Positions 48,850 to 59,100 of a stretch of DNA of 64,000 nucleotides are shown piece by piece. Within the stretch, counting starts at the first letter, position 1. Each line of letters opens with the position of its first letter. The DNA lies in contig NZ_QNVT01000017.1 in NCBI RefSeq assembly GCF_003385515.1, positions 62,001-126,000 of the forward strand, in the 5' to 3' direction. Made by a program: the position numbers and the translations under genes. The notes below the pieces were generated by a model. It was not told where the DNA came from and did no database searches. It was given only the letters and a program-made list of their open reading frames with translations. The DNA is from Chryseobacterium pennae. Lineage in GTDB: Bacteria > Bacteroidota > Bacteroidia > Flavobacteriales > Weeksellaceae.

Positions 48850-49485
48850 TTAATAAAATACTGGTTTATCACCATATATTCCAGGCTTATTGACTCCAAC
48901 ACTTGCTTTATTATCTTTTTCAGGGTGTTCAATGATATTTGCGATATATGCAGCAACCGCTTTTCTTGAAACTTCTGTTCCTAGAAAAGATTCTCCTTTT
49001 TGGGTAGTTTCATATTCCACCTCATCTTTATCAGTAAGCCATGATGGACGAACTATGGTATAGTTAAGAGAAGATCTTTCTATAATATCAGCGGCCTGTC
49101 TGTAAGGAATGAGGTCTTTTCCGATCATTCTTTCATTCCACACTCCGAATTTTCCGGGAATCTCGTGGTAAATGCCTAATGAGGTAACAAAAATGAGCCT
49201 TTTAACTCCATTCTTATCCATAGCTTTTACGATTTCTCCTGCTAATTTATCCATCGGTCCTGAAAGGTTTGCATATACAACATCCTGATCTTTTATGGCA
49301 TTGTTGAGATCGTTGGGATTGAGCACATCTCCTTTTACAATATTTGCAGAGGACTGATGTTGATTTAAATGTTCTATATTCCTTGCAAACAAGGTAAGTT
49401 CAATATTTTTATTTTCTTTAAGAAATTCTGTGACATGTTGTGCAATGGCACCTCCGGCTCCTAACACTAATACTTTTGTTGACAT
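48850..49485 (-). CDS. NAD(P)-binding NmrA/SDR-like protein
   Basis: 211 residues from the ATG at 49485 (MSTKVLVLGAGGAIAQHVTEF); the ORF to 49539 adds an improbable hydrophobic lead. It has the GAGGAIA dinucleotide turn, VKGDVLNP, FVTSLGIYHEIPGK and a C-terminal YIANIIEHPE. Atypical extended SDR of the NmrA/YwnB type, lacking a clear YxxxK. It likely senses redox state or reduces quinones. Separated from the alpha/beta hydrolase by 67 bases. Confidence 0.8.
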   Translation of the reverse strand: MSTKVLVLGAGGAIAQHVTEFLKENKNIELTLFARNIEHLNQHQSSANIVKGDVLNPNDLNNAIKDQDVVYANLSGPMDKLAGEIVKAMDKNGVKRLIFVTSLGIYHEIPGKFGVWNERMIGKDLIPYRQAADIIERSSLNYTIVRPSWLTDKDEVEYETTQKGESFLGTEVSRKAVAAYIANIIEHPEKDNKASVGVNKPGIYGDKPVFY

Positions 49486-49552
49486 TTTAATTGGTTTTAA
49501 TATTAAATAAATGCTGCCATATCCAAAATACAACAGCATTTACAGGGTTCTG

Positions 49553-50476
49553 TTAAGCTAATTTTTTCTGAAAGAACGGAACTAACTGGTCTATGGCTTC
49601 ATTAACATAGTTTTCCCTGTCATATAAAGACATATGGTTTGCTCCTTCAATAATATATTTTCTCTTATCTACAGAGGCTGCACGCGCTATAAGATCATCA
49701 CTCATCCATGCGCTTCCTGCTATACTTCCCACTATGGCTAACAGTGGCTGCGTAAAGAAGGCTTCTGCTTTATTATAAGCATCATAAGAAATGATCTGTG
49801 AAAGGCTTCGGGCTGTAGCAAAACCTGGTGCTGTAGGGTATTGACAACGGTCTGTGTGGTAATATTCCCAGGCTTCTCTCAATTCTTCATTAGGTGCATC
49901 TTCTTCCCTCATTGGGGCTAACGGAATGGTCTGAATTTCTGCACTCCCTGCATCTGCTGTTCTGGCATTGGAACCTGCCACTAAATAAGGTAATGCATCG
50001 GCATCTTTCACATTGTTTTCCCAACCATTCCTGAACATAGATCCAATGTTTACAGCACTTACCATTCCCACTGCTTGAATTCTATGATCGTTGATTGCCG
50101 CATTAGCTGTATATCCTGCTCCCGCACAAATTCCCATAGCACCGATCTTATCAGTATCTACATAAGATAAGGTCGTAAGGTAATCAATTACGGCACTTAC
50201 ATCTTCTGTTCTGATGTAAGGATTTTCCAATTGGCGCGGTTCTCCTGTGCTTTCTCCCTGATAAGAGGCATCATAGGCAATGGTAATAAATCCGTGGTTT
50301 GCCAATTTTCCCGCATATAGACCTGCCGCCTGTTCTTTTACTCCGCCTCCCGGATGAGATACAACTACTGCCGGATATTTTTTGTTTTGATCAAACCCTT
50401 CTGGGAAATTGATGATTGCTGATAAAGTAATTTCCTGAGCGTTTGTGTTTTTAATACTGATTTTTTCCTGTGACAT
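49553..50476 (-). CDS. Alpha/beta hydrolase, dienelactone-hydrolase-like
   Basis: 307 residues. VVVSHPGGGVKEQ (oxyanion region) near 38, GAMGICAGAGYT near 113-124 with a Cys nucleophile in the place of GxSxG (GICAG), and GANHMSLYDRE (catalytic His) near 279. A Cys nucleophile is typical of dienelactone hydrolases, and similar proteins are often annotated as DltD/YcjY-type or polyketide hydrolases. No signal peptide. Substrate unknown; probably in one unit with the NmrA-like gene. Confidence 0.82.
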   Translation of the reverse strand: MSQEKISIKNTNAQEITLSAIINFPEGFDQNKKYPAVVVSHPGGGVKEQAAGLYAGKLANHGFITIAYDASYQGESTGEPRQLENPYIRTEDVSAVIDYLTTLSYVDTDKIGAMGICAGAGYTANAAINDHRIQAVGMVSAVNIGSMFRNGWENNVKDADALPYLVAGSNARTADAGSAEIQTIPLAPMREEDAPNEELREAWEYYHTDRCQYPTAPGFATARSLSQIISYDAYNKAEAFFTQPLLAIVGSIAGSAWMSDDLIARAASVDKRKYIIEGANHMSLYDRENYVNEAIDQLVPFFQKKLA

Positions 50477-51020
50477 GATTTTGTATTTTATTTGTTATTA
50501 TTTATTCGAATGAAATCTTGCAGAACGAAGTGGAAAGCACTTTTCTATTTTTGATTGCTTTTCTCCGGTCTATTTTCTTTCTTTTTGACAGATCAAAGGT
50601 AGGAAGAGAATATGCTGCAAACGGAGACTCATTACCTGAAAACAGATACATTTTACTTTTTGTATTTTAATGTTTCAATAGTAAGTTTTGACTAAAGCCA
50701 GATGATTTTTTTATATTTTTCAGGCGGGCTAAAGCCGACCTCTATTGATATTATTGAACACAAATTGAAACAGATTACAACGGTATAAGTGATTTATGAT
50801 TTATTGAATAACTACAGATGACACAGATTTTCACAGATGATTTTGGATATTATTGAAAACAAGGCATCATTTGGGGTCTAAAAGTATTATTACTCATTAC
50901 TTATAAATTAGCCCGGATAGTAACGGTTACCCCGCAACATAGCTGGAGAACTGAAGGACTTAGCCTTGGGGTGTATTGGCGTGAGGAGTATAAGTGGATA
51001 GCCGGAAAAAGCTCCTGAAA
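50477..51020. other. Intergenic region with dispersed repeats, no gene seen
   Basis: About 540 bases. It includes GGCGGGCTAAAGCCGACC near 50723 (compare 4409), an ATTACTCATTACTTATAAATT segment like the tRNA-spacer palindromes near 50889, and a structured block from 50911 to 51016 (GCCCGGATAG, GCCTTGG, GGAGTATAAGTGGATAGCCG) that I recognise as a Chryseobacterium intergenic repeat. Nothing coding. Confidence 0.5.
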
Positions 51021-51023
51021 ATA

Positions 51024-51051
51024 AAAAGGCAACTCATTGAGCTGCCTTTTA
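51024..51051 (-). terminator. Terminator of the AraC gene at 51071
   Basis: Stem AAAAGGCAGCTC, AA, TGAGTTGCCTTTT with one G-T pair, then U-rich sequence on the minus strand, 20 bases after the stop. Confidence 0.8.
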
Positions 51052-51070
51052 TAATGGTATGTATAATTAT

Positions 51071-51931
51071 TTATTGATTTCTGAAGACCTTTGGGGAAAG
51101 TCCTGTTTTTTTCCGGAAGAACCTGGCAAAATAGTTGGGATAATCGAAACCGAGACTGTAAGATATTTCACTTATGGAAAGACTGGTATTTTTGAGCTTA
51201 TCTTTGGCCTGTTTTATAACATAGTCGTGAATATGATCCAGCGGTGATTTGCCTGTAAAATGTTTGATGAGGTCACCGAAATAATTAGGTGAAAGGTTAC
51301 TTTTCTGAGCAAAATAAGCTACAGATGGCAGTCCTGCAAGGTTTTCATTTTCTCTGAAGTAATAGTCCAGATTTTTATAAAACTCATCAATAACCCTGTG
51401 GTAAATTTCACTTCTGGTATCGAACTGGCGATCATAAAAGTCTTTAACATAGGTAAGAATGAGGTTGACATAAGAAATGATCACTGTTCTTGAATAGTAT
51501 TCTTTCTGAAATTCATGATTGGCTTTTCTGAACAGATCCCAAACAATATTCTCTTCTTCCTTGGTGAGGAAAAGAGCTTCGTGATTGTTATAATGTACAA
51601 AGCTGTAGTCCTTGGCATATTTTTCAAGGTATTTGGCGCCCACCATAATGCATAATCCTGAAAATGGCGCTGTAATCTCCCATTCCAACGTATTTTGCGG
51701 ACAATCTACGTACATATAGGATGAATCAGACTGATCTTCCAGCAGCTGGTAAGAAGTAAATTTCACTTCCATGGGGGGCTTGATAGCCAAAAGATAAAAA
51801 TCAATGGTTACCGGTTCGGATTTTAACCTGATATCATTCTCTGTCTCAAAATCTACGATGTGAAGATCATCACTTTTCAGGGGGCCAACATTCAGGTAAC
51901 GGCAGAATTCGGGGATATTTAATATTTTCAT
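51071..51931 (-). CDS. AraC-family transcriptional regulator
   Basis: 286 residues from the ATG at 51931 (MKILNIPEF); 51952 is an alternative seven codons upstream. N-terminal 150 residues: cupin-like sensor. C-terminal: SISEISYSLGFDYPNYFARF and FRKKTGLSPKVFRNQ, the second helix-turn-helix of AraC proteins; QKSNLSPNYFGDLIKHF is the first. It faces the alpha/beta hydrolase and NmrA genes across a repeat-rich gap and may regulate them. Confidence 0.87.
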   Translation of the reverse strand: MKILNIPEFCRYLNVGPLKSDDLHIVDFETENDIRLKSEPVTIDFYLLAIKPPMEVKFTSYQLLEDQSDSSYMYVDCPQNTLEWEITAPFSGLCIMVGAKYLEKYAKDYSFVHYNNHEALFLTKEEENIVWDLFRKANHEFQKEYYSRTVIISYVNLILTYVKDFYDRQFDTRSEIYHRVIDEFYKNLDYYFRENENLAGLPSVAYFAQKSNLSPNYFGDLIKHFTGKSPLDHIHDYVIKQAKDKLKNTSLSISEISYSLGFDYPNYFARFFRKKTGLSPKVFRNQ

Positions 51932-52033
51932 GCTCATTGTACAGGCTTTCAATAATGGGTAAAATTACATCTTTTGAGTGGTGTCCTTATGATACATATT
52001 CAGGAAAAACAGATACATTTTACGGTTTATGCT

Positions 52034-52723
52034 CTATAATTTTACAACCAGAAACATTATTCCAAAACTTATCAGTAATATAATGCCTATTATTATTGCA
52101 CCTTCTAAAACATGTTTCATATATCTTTTCCCGTCGAACGTAAACTTTTCGGGATGAATACTGAATTCCTTAAATACAAACGGGTCTATTTTCAAATCTG
52201 GTCTGAAACGAACAATTCCTTCTATAAACCTGGCCCGTAAAGCTCTTGCATTTTTGATATAATATATACTTCCAAGGTGTGTTCCATCAAAAACCACTTT
52301 AGTTTCATTACGATCTATTCCTACAGCGAGCATCCATGTTTTGTGTTCTTTTGATATATACACCTCGTAATCATCTGAAAGATAAGATGGTCCCAACTGA
52401 CTGTAAAGCACATCATCTATACTTCCATCCCTTTTATAGAAATGAATACCTGTATCATCTACTCTTATCTTTTTTATGGTTATAGCCATATTTTTCCTGA
52501 TATGACGGAAAAAATGATACATAGCTATAGCCCAAACAGGATAATATAATACGCCTACCACAACCAATATCCCTATACTCCCGGAAACCAAAAGTGGAAA
52601 TACAGCAAGCACTATAAACATAACCAGTAACAATGCTCTACCAAAAATATTAATCAGCCAGGTGATTACCCAGTTAGGTTTTGAAACTAATGGTAAAAAC
52701 TCTTTTCTAAAATCCTCTTGCAT
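52034..52723 (-). CDS. Membrane protein of unknown function
   Basis: 229 residues with hydrophobic segments at about 17-38, 42-70 (two helices) and 205-227. The central part is a PH-like or beta-rich cytosolic domain (IKKIRVDDTGIHFYKRDGSI). The architecture (TM pair, beta domain, TM) is like bacterial PH-domain membrane proteins but I cannot confirm a family. Confidence 0.6.
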   Translation of the reverse strand: MQEDFRKEFLPLVSKPNWVITWLINIFGRALLLVMFIVLAVFPLLVSGSIGILVVVGVLYYPVWAIAMYHFFRHIRKNMAITIKKIRVDDTGIHFYKRDGSIDDVLYSQLGPSYLSDDYEVYISKEHKTWMLAVGIDRNETKVVFDGTHLGSIYYIKNARALRARFIEGIVRFRPDLKIDPFVFKEFSIHPEKFTFDGKRYMKHVLEGAIIIGIILLISFGIMFLVVKL

Positions 52724-52751
52724 CTGTTCAATTTACGGAAAAAATAAGAAT

Positions 52752-52780
52752 AAAAAAAGCCCCAGTATTCCCTGGAGCTC
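52752..52780 (-). terminator. Terminator of the PhoD-like gene
   Basis: Minus strand AGCTCCAGGGAATACTGGGG with closing CT, one mismatch, then U7; 36 bases after the stop. Confidence 0.7.
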
Positions 52781-52815
52781 TGTACAAAATTGAAAATAAG
52801 ATATGTTCTTTAAAA

Positions 52816-54570
52816 CTATGAGATTGTGTATTTTTTTTCTGTAGTCACGGTATAAATATTGGAAACAACATTATCTACAAACCTCCATTCCGCATCAGAA
52901 TTTCCGGCAGTAAATTTTACATGAAGGTAGCCTCTTTTGTAAAGATTAGCATATTCCAGATCGTCAATTAATGATGAAAATGCCTGAGCCAAAGCAATTG
53001 CTTGAGTTGGATCTGATGTAATCCCAAGATAACCTTCAAGCCCTGGTGACGAAACAGAGCTACAGGCTAACTCAGTTCCAATAATCTTTCCTTGTGCATT
53101 GGTGAGTTTCCCCAGCCATGCATTGTGGGTATCACCTGCCAGCACGATAACATTTTTACCAGTAAGAAGGGAATACAGCTGTTCTCTTTCCATGAAATAT
53201 CCATCCCACGCATCCAGATTATAAGGTAAGGTGGTGGTAACTCTTGCTATTTCCTGTGGGGTAAGTGTAGGATCCTGTTGTTTGTATCTTTCTTTAATAA
53301 CAATCAGCTGCCCAATTGTAGTCTGTAAAGCCTGCATGGTAGCCGGTTGTGCACTTCCGAGTTTTTTTATTTCCGCTAAAATCTGATTGAGTAACATTAA
53401 TAGTTCTGCAGGAACCATCATTTTGGTCATCAGAATCTGCTGTCCCAATACCTTCCATTTTGCAGAATCAGCGTTGATCTGAGAACCTAACCATGCCATC
53501 TGCTCGCTTCCGATCAGTTTTCTGTTGGGATCTAAAAAATCTGTTTTAAACTTCAGCTGATCGAAATTCCCGGCATTGTCCAGATAATCTGAATATTCTA
53601 ATTGCTTATCTCTTGCAATTACTCTGGTATCCATCATATACAGGGAAACAATATTTCCGAAGTTGAAACTTCTGTAAATTCTAAGATCTTTCCCTGTTTT
53701 AAGAGGAATATATTCACTGTATGCCTGGAAGGCAGCTTTTTTTCTTGCTTCAAAATCACCTTCATCAGGCTGATGGTTTTCTGCTCCGGATTTATAGGTA
53801 TCATTGGCAAACTCATGATCATCCCATACACAGATAAAAGGTTTTTTCTGATGAGCCAGCTGAAGGTTCTTATCACCTCTGTATTGTCTGTATCTTTCTC
53901 TGTAATCATTCAGATTCAGGATTTCTTTTGCAGGTTTATGTGCTCTTCCCAATTGATTGGTATAAGGATTGGTTCCGTATTGTCCCGGAGCATATTCATA
54001 GATATAATCCCCAAGATGTACTACTACATCTGCTTCAGATTTGGCAACGGCTCCATAAACATTAAAAAGTCCTGCCGGAAAGTTGGAACACGATACCACT
54101 GCCATCTTCACATCGTTTACAGTATCTGTTTTGGATGGTAATGTAATGGTTTCTCCGGTTACGCTTGCTTCCTTAGTTTTAAGGTTATAGAATCTATAGT
54201 AATATTTTGTGTTAGACGGAATGTTCTGCACATCTACTGCTACTGTAAAATCATTGGCTGATGTAGCAGTCGCCTGTCCTTTTCTTAAAACTTCGGAAAA
54301 ATTACTGTTTCGGCTTATTTCCCAGGTTATTTCTGCATCTGCTCCTGCAGAATATCTTGTCCATATAATAATTCCGGTAGCTGTAGGATCAAAGCTGGCC
54401 ACTCCGGTATCAAAACCTGAGTTTTTCAGATCATCAGGAGCTATTCCACCTTCAGTAAAATCTTCATCACTGCAACTTATAATCAGAGGAGCAATAAAGA
54501 GTCCTCCGGCTGCTAAGAGTGAATTCTTAAGAAATCTTCTTCTGTTAAGCAGATTGTTATTTTCCATCAT
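52816..54570 (-). CDS. phoD: PhoD-like alkaline phosphatase/phosphodiesterase
   Basis: 584 residues from the ATG at 54570; the longer ORF to 54585 adds five residues. The N-terminus has a Tat signal (NRRRFLKNSLLAAGG) followed by a lipobox-like LIISC. AVVSCSNFPAG near 160, VVHLGDYIYEY near 185, WDDHEFANDTYK near 250, and VLAGDTHNAW near 485 are the metal-binding blocks of PhoD, a Ca/Fe-dependent phosphodiesterase of cell-wall teichoic or phospholipid targets in other bacteria. A helical insert at about 380-450 is rarer. Exported by Tat and probably lipid-anchored. Confidence 0.9.
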   Translation of the reverse strand: MMENNNLLNRRRFLKNSLLAAGGLFIAPLIISCSDEDFTEGGIAPDDLKNSGFDTGVASFDPTATGIIIWTRYSAGADAEITWEISRNSNFSEVLRKGQATATSANDFTVAVDVQNIPSNTKYYYRFYNLKTKEASVTGETITLPSKTDTVNDVKMAVVSCSNFPAGLFNVYGAVAKSEADVVVHLGDYIYEYAPGQYGTNPYTNQLGRAHKPAKEILNLNDYRERYRQYRGDKNLQLAHQKKPFICVWDDHEFANDTYKSGAENHQPDEGDFEARKKAAFQAYSEYIPLKTGKDLRIYRSFNFGNIVSLYMMDTRVIARDKQLEYSDYLDNAGNFDQLKFKTDFLDPNRKLIGSEQMAWLGSQINADSAKWKVLGQQILMTKMMVPAELLMLLNQILAEIKKLGSAQPATMQALQTTIGQLIVIKERYKQQDPTLTPQEIARVTTTLPYNLDAWDGYFMEREQLYSLLTGKNVIVLAGDTHNAWLGKLTNAQGKIIGTELACSSVSSPGLEGYLGITSDPTQAIALAQAFSSLIDDLEYANLYKRGYLHVKFTAGNSDAEWRFVDNVVSNIYTVTTEKKYTIS

Positions 54571-54735
54571 TACTTTTTTCTGCAAAGCAACGGTATCTGC
54601 CGAAGAAGGCTGTTAACTGAGTTTTAATTATTCTTTATGCTTTTTTTAAACATATGTTTAACATAATATTTTCTGAAATATTTGAACTTTGGAAATATTA
54701 ATTGTAAGGATCAACATTTACTTAAGCCTTTCTCT

Positions 54736-55518
54736 CTACTTCAGGTAATCAAAAACATTTACAGACTGGTATTTAGGACTTCGTTTTAAAAACTCACTGA
54801 AAAATGCAGCATGGGTTGCCCCAGAAATAATAAGGACTCTGTCATTTTCCGAAAGTGGAATTTGATTAAGGTTAGAATACATTCTCAGATTTCTTCTGTA
54901 ATATTTAGCTGCTTCATCTGCTCCTTCAAAATGACCGGCAGTGCTTACGTAAGTCAAAATATCAGCATTAGCAATAATCAGATCCTGTAAAGTGGATTCT
55001 TTATTATAGTCGATAAGTTTTTCTTTCACAGAAAGATTTTCCTGTTTTTTGAATCCTTCAATAAAAGTAGTTATAAAACGTTTATAGGTGATATTGTCTA
55101 CCTGATTTTTCAACTGATCTCCAATTCTATAATTGTACTGCCCCGTTTCCTGCTCATCAATTCCATATATTTTTTTCACATTAGCCAGTTTTCCAATCTG
55201 ATATGCTAATAGTGAAACTTCACCTTCATAGGCTGCTTTATGATTTTTATTCTTTAAAAAACTGTGGTAGTCATTCTGGATTTTCTCATTCTCAGCAGGA
55301 ACCAGCTCAACACAGATAACTGTTGGTTTAAATTCAGCAAGCAATTTTGCAATCTCAAAAACCTCTTTCTGGCTTTTCTCACTTTGCGGATCAAAACTTA
55401 CTTTTACAGCATCTGGCGTTTTTCCCATATGAAAGGTGGCAAAATTAAGTACCTCTATCTTTTGCGCTGATAAACACATGCTCATCAAAAATCCACAAAT
55501 AACACTTATTCTTTTCAT
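54736..55518 (-). CDS. DUF5694 (EreA/TraB-like) exported protein
   Basis: 260 residues. Signal peptide MKRISVICGFLMSMCLSAQ. Then NFATFHMGKTPD, a CVELVPAEN strand, IYGIDEQETGQYNYRIGD and VLIISGATHAAFFSEFLKRS near 230-249. The E/H positions agree with the DUF5694 group related to TraB/erythromycin esterase-like proteins. Likely periplasmic; activity unknown. Stands alone on the minus strand. Confidence 0.8.
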   Translation of the reverse strand: MKRISVICGFLMSMCLSAQKIEVLNFATFHMGKTPDAVKVSFDPQSEKSQKEVFEIAKLLAEFKPTVICVELVPAENEKIQNDYHSFLKNKNHKAAYEGEVSLLAYQIGKLANVKKIYGIDEQETGQYNYRIGDQLKNQVDNITYKRFITTFIEGFKKQENLSVKEKLIDYNKESTLQDLIIANADILTYVSTAGHFEGADEAAKYYRRNLRMYSNLNQIPLSENDRVLIISGATHAAFFSEFLKRSPKYQSVNVFDYLK

Positions 55519-55897
55519 GATTTTAATTTATGGTTCAAAAATAGAAAGTGAACAGTAAGCATACAAGCCTATATCGACGAAGAGGTGCTTTTATCCGATG
55601 AAACGTTAATAAAATCATTAAACTGAGGTGGAGTAATTCAAAAGCTTCTGGTTCTTTTGAAATTTATTTTATCCTACAGAATTTTTGCTTTTCCAATATG
55701 CTTCCATTTATTTTTAGTTCATCCTTTAATACTTTTTCGAACCATGAGAAAACACTCATTATTTTTTAATCAAAATAAAAATTAAGGTAATTAAATACAT
55801 CTATCCAAAGTAGATATCATGAATTTAAACAATAAAAACTATTACATTTTCTTGCAATTATCATTTCAATCCTTATCCAGCACTCAGGTTAAATAAT
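55519..55897. other. Intergenic region, nothing recognised
   Basis: About 380 bases of AT-rich sequence between the DUF5694 start and the terminator at 55898. It should hold the DUF5694 promoter but I see no clean TAnnTTTG box, RNA or repeat. Confidence 0.4.
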
Positions 55898-55930
55898 AAA
55901 AGAATCTACCTCATTATGGGTAGATTCTTT
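55898..55930. terminator. Terminator downstream of the RHS operon
   Basis: AAAGAATCTACC, TCATTAT, GGGTAGATTCTTT with A/T runs on both sides, 184 bases after the RHS stop. Confidence 0.85.
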
Positions 55931-55953
55931 ATTTACAGAGAAATATATTGTTA

Positions 55954-56105
55954 TTATTTGGTAGCTTTAATAACACTATCGTTACTTCTTCGTGAAGTCT
56001 TTTTTATCAAATCCCAATGGGACTCTATCTATTGAGTATCTTCTTTTTCATTATTTTTTCTTAAGACCTCTCAGTAAGTAATTTTATACTGTTTTTATTA
56101 TTCAT
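55954..56105 (-). pseudogene. Possible decayed small gene after the RHS gene
   Basis: An ATG at 56105 gives a 14-codon ORF (NNKNSIKLLTERS). In another frame the same segment continues with coding-like sequence (EVLRKNNEKEDTQ, stop, IESHWDLIKKTSRRSND) to a double stop at 55954. The place directly behind an RHS gene is where immunity or linker genes usually lie. Weak evidence: short and AT-rich. Confidence 0.3.
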
Positions 56106-56113
56106 AAACTTAT

Positions 56114-59100
56114 TTATTTTTCAACTGGAACAGGTGCCGGAGCCTCTTGACCCACCCCTTTATCAGCCAGATTAAACAGGAATTGAGTAGCAACTTCAAA
56201 AACTACTTTTCCTCCGACAGTTTTAGCTGCGCCAAGACTGGCTGCACCTAATAAGAAAGAAGAAGTAGTTCCTCTTACACCAAGATTTGATAAGTTTCCT
56301 GAATTCATGAAACTTCCCGAACCAGTTATCCCAGAACTTACTGCATTAGATATCGCAGAATTTATTGTATTGGCAGCTACATTCATTCCCACAACTTTTA
56401 TTCCATTTAAAGCACCGGAACTCCCTCCGACAATACCATTGATGGCAGTTTGCCCAAGATTTACACTTCCGTTCACACTATATTGTGCAATGGCATCAAC
56501 TCCTCCTCTAAGAGCTACCATACTTAAATAGGATGAAGCCGAGACTGCCCCGGTATATAGAGCCGTAGCTCCCATTGCTATAGGAGCCGCAAGCATCCCT
56601 CCAAACATATAATAAAATCCGTTGGCGGCTTGAGCTTCAGGTGAAGCCGCTACAGCAGCACCAAACCTTGATGAGTTATCTCTGTAATTATCCCAGGAAT
56701 CCTGAGATCCTAATCCAAAGAATGCATCATTTATAGCATTTCCTAAATCAAAATCATTTTCCTGTGAAAGATCTGCCTGGAAAGCTCTGTCTTGCTCCTT
56801 GTAAGAGGCATCTACCGGTTTAGACTGCCATTCTTTTTCTCCATCTTCTCTGATTTCATAATCTACGGCCTCATCTACTGGTCTGTTTTCATATCTGGCA
56901 TATTCTTCATCATTATTATCCTGTGCTTCCAACCCTTCCAATTCCCTTGAGTTGACTACTCTATTTTCTGAGAAATTGTAATGTGATTGGTAAGCATACT
57001 TTTCAGAAAGTGGATCGATATTGAAAAATCTTCCTATAGATGGGTCATAATTTCTCCATTTGAATGAGTTCCAATTTGTATCTGTCTGTTTCTCCTGACC
57101 CTGGAAGCCATAGTTATAATTTGGAGTAATACCCGTGTTGTTACTATTATTAAATTCCATTCCAAAAGGATAGAAATTACTCGTACGATTAATTTTAGTG
57201 TTGTTATTTGCATCTCTATAATAGGCTAACCTTATATTTCCTACCTGATCTTTGTACTGGTATACATATTTATTCTGTACAAAATCATAATATCCTTCTA
57301 CAGTAGGAACAAATCTCAATAAAGGAGGAACTATTGAGAAAACTCCTTCAGCATCATACTGAAACCCATCATAATATTCTGTTACCTTATTACCTTCCGA
57401 ATTGTTTTTTGCTATTCCGTATGTATATACTTTTCTAAGTTTTGTCCCATCTGCGCGATAAGTATACCGAGTAGTTATATTTTTGGATTGCTGTGTTCCA
57501 CCAAAAGGATTTCGAATGGCATAAGTCTGATTAAATTTAATGTATTTTGGTAAATTCAGAATATTATAATCGATTTGTAAAATACCTTTATCTATATGAT
57601 CTTTCATATTTCCATTGGAATCATATGAAATTAGATTGCCTGAAACATCAGGATAGCCACTATAATTCGTAGAGGAATCTGTTACAGAATCCAGTCTGTT
57701 CCCAGTGTATACATACGTTAAATCATCTATTTTTATTTCAGTTTGTGAAAACCCTTTAGCTTTTCTAACAAGAGAAAGAATATTCCCATTTAAATCATAG
57801 GTTAAGCTTTCATTGTAAAAGTTATTGGCTGGAACAAAAGAACCGGGTTCAGAATATACTCCAGACAACAATCTGTCTAAGCCATCATATTGATAATCAT
57901 ATCTTCTCAAAGTCCCGTCATCAGATGCTTTCCAGTCTATCTGCGCAATATTACCGTTAAATTTCCCTGAACTGGAAGATTCAGGATTGTTATATTTTAT
58001 GGTATATCCGAACAGATCATCATTCAAGTTAGAAGGATTATTAATCCCTGTTACCCAGCCACGAATGTTGTAGGTATAGTCTACAGTCTGAATCGGGTTA
58101 CTTCCTGTTCCACCTATTTGCTTGCTTCTTATCTGAGATAATTCATTGTAATTATTTACTGCCAGAATCTCTTCAGGATTGGAATTTACCTTATGCTTGC
58201 GGATGGTAAGCCTGTTCTGATTATCATATACAAAACTCTCTTTAATGATAGTTTCCTCATCATACTCTGTCTTTTTATGATAAGTATAAGACTCTTTTAC
58301 TTCCCCTGCAAAGCCAAGTTCCGATTCGGTTTTGGTATAACCTCCCACATCATTAACGGAATGAGAGCCGATAGCTCTTCCCTTCATGTCATACCAAATA
58401 TACTTTTTTGTCCAGTTGTCATCTTCAATGTTTTTTACATAAGAAGCCGTTGGAAGACTTTTGGTACTTATACTTGTTGCTGAACTTAAAGCATCCTGGG
58501 GTAAAACCGGATGAGTAAGAATAGAGGAAGGAATTACAGGAGTTCCCTGTGGATAGGTATCATAATAATTTACGGATAAAACGGTATCCATACCTGTAAA
58601 TAATCCGTTGGTATAATAGATCTGTATTCCATTTTTGGTAAAGCCGGTTACATCCCTTGATTCAACAATAGCTAAGTTACCTGCCTGATTCTGCATACTG
58701 GTTCTATCTCCTCCCGGAATAGTTCCTGTGTAAATAACCCTGCCAAATCTATCGTATTTGGTAATCATCCACTTTCCCTGCTGCTGTAAATTGGCATCCT
58801 GGGTTAATATCAATCTATTGGATTGATCATAAACGAAGGAATCCCATCGCCACACTCCGGTTGAAGCATCAAGCCCCTTGCCCGGAAGCTTTTTTTCTAC
58901 CAGACGGCCTTGAATATCGTACTTATATTGGTAACAAAGGTTATCAAGAGTAGACTGATCTATCATTGTTTTTACAGCGGCTAAAGGCGGAATTACATAT
59001 ACTAGTTGACTATAAAAATTATAAACATAGTACGTATCAAGATTTACTATATTTCCTGCACTATTATTTTCCTTTCTGATAAGAACCGTTTGTCCCAATT

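Noticed and set aside
53602..54141. 179-aa plus-strand ORF opposite the PhoD gene
   Set aside because: Cys/Phe/Ile-rich antisense shadow.
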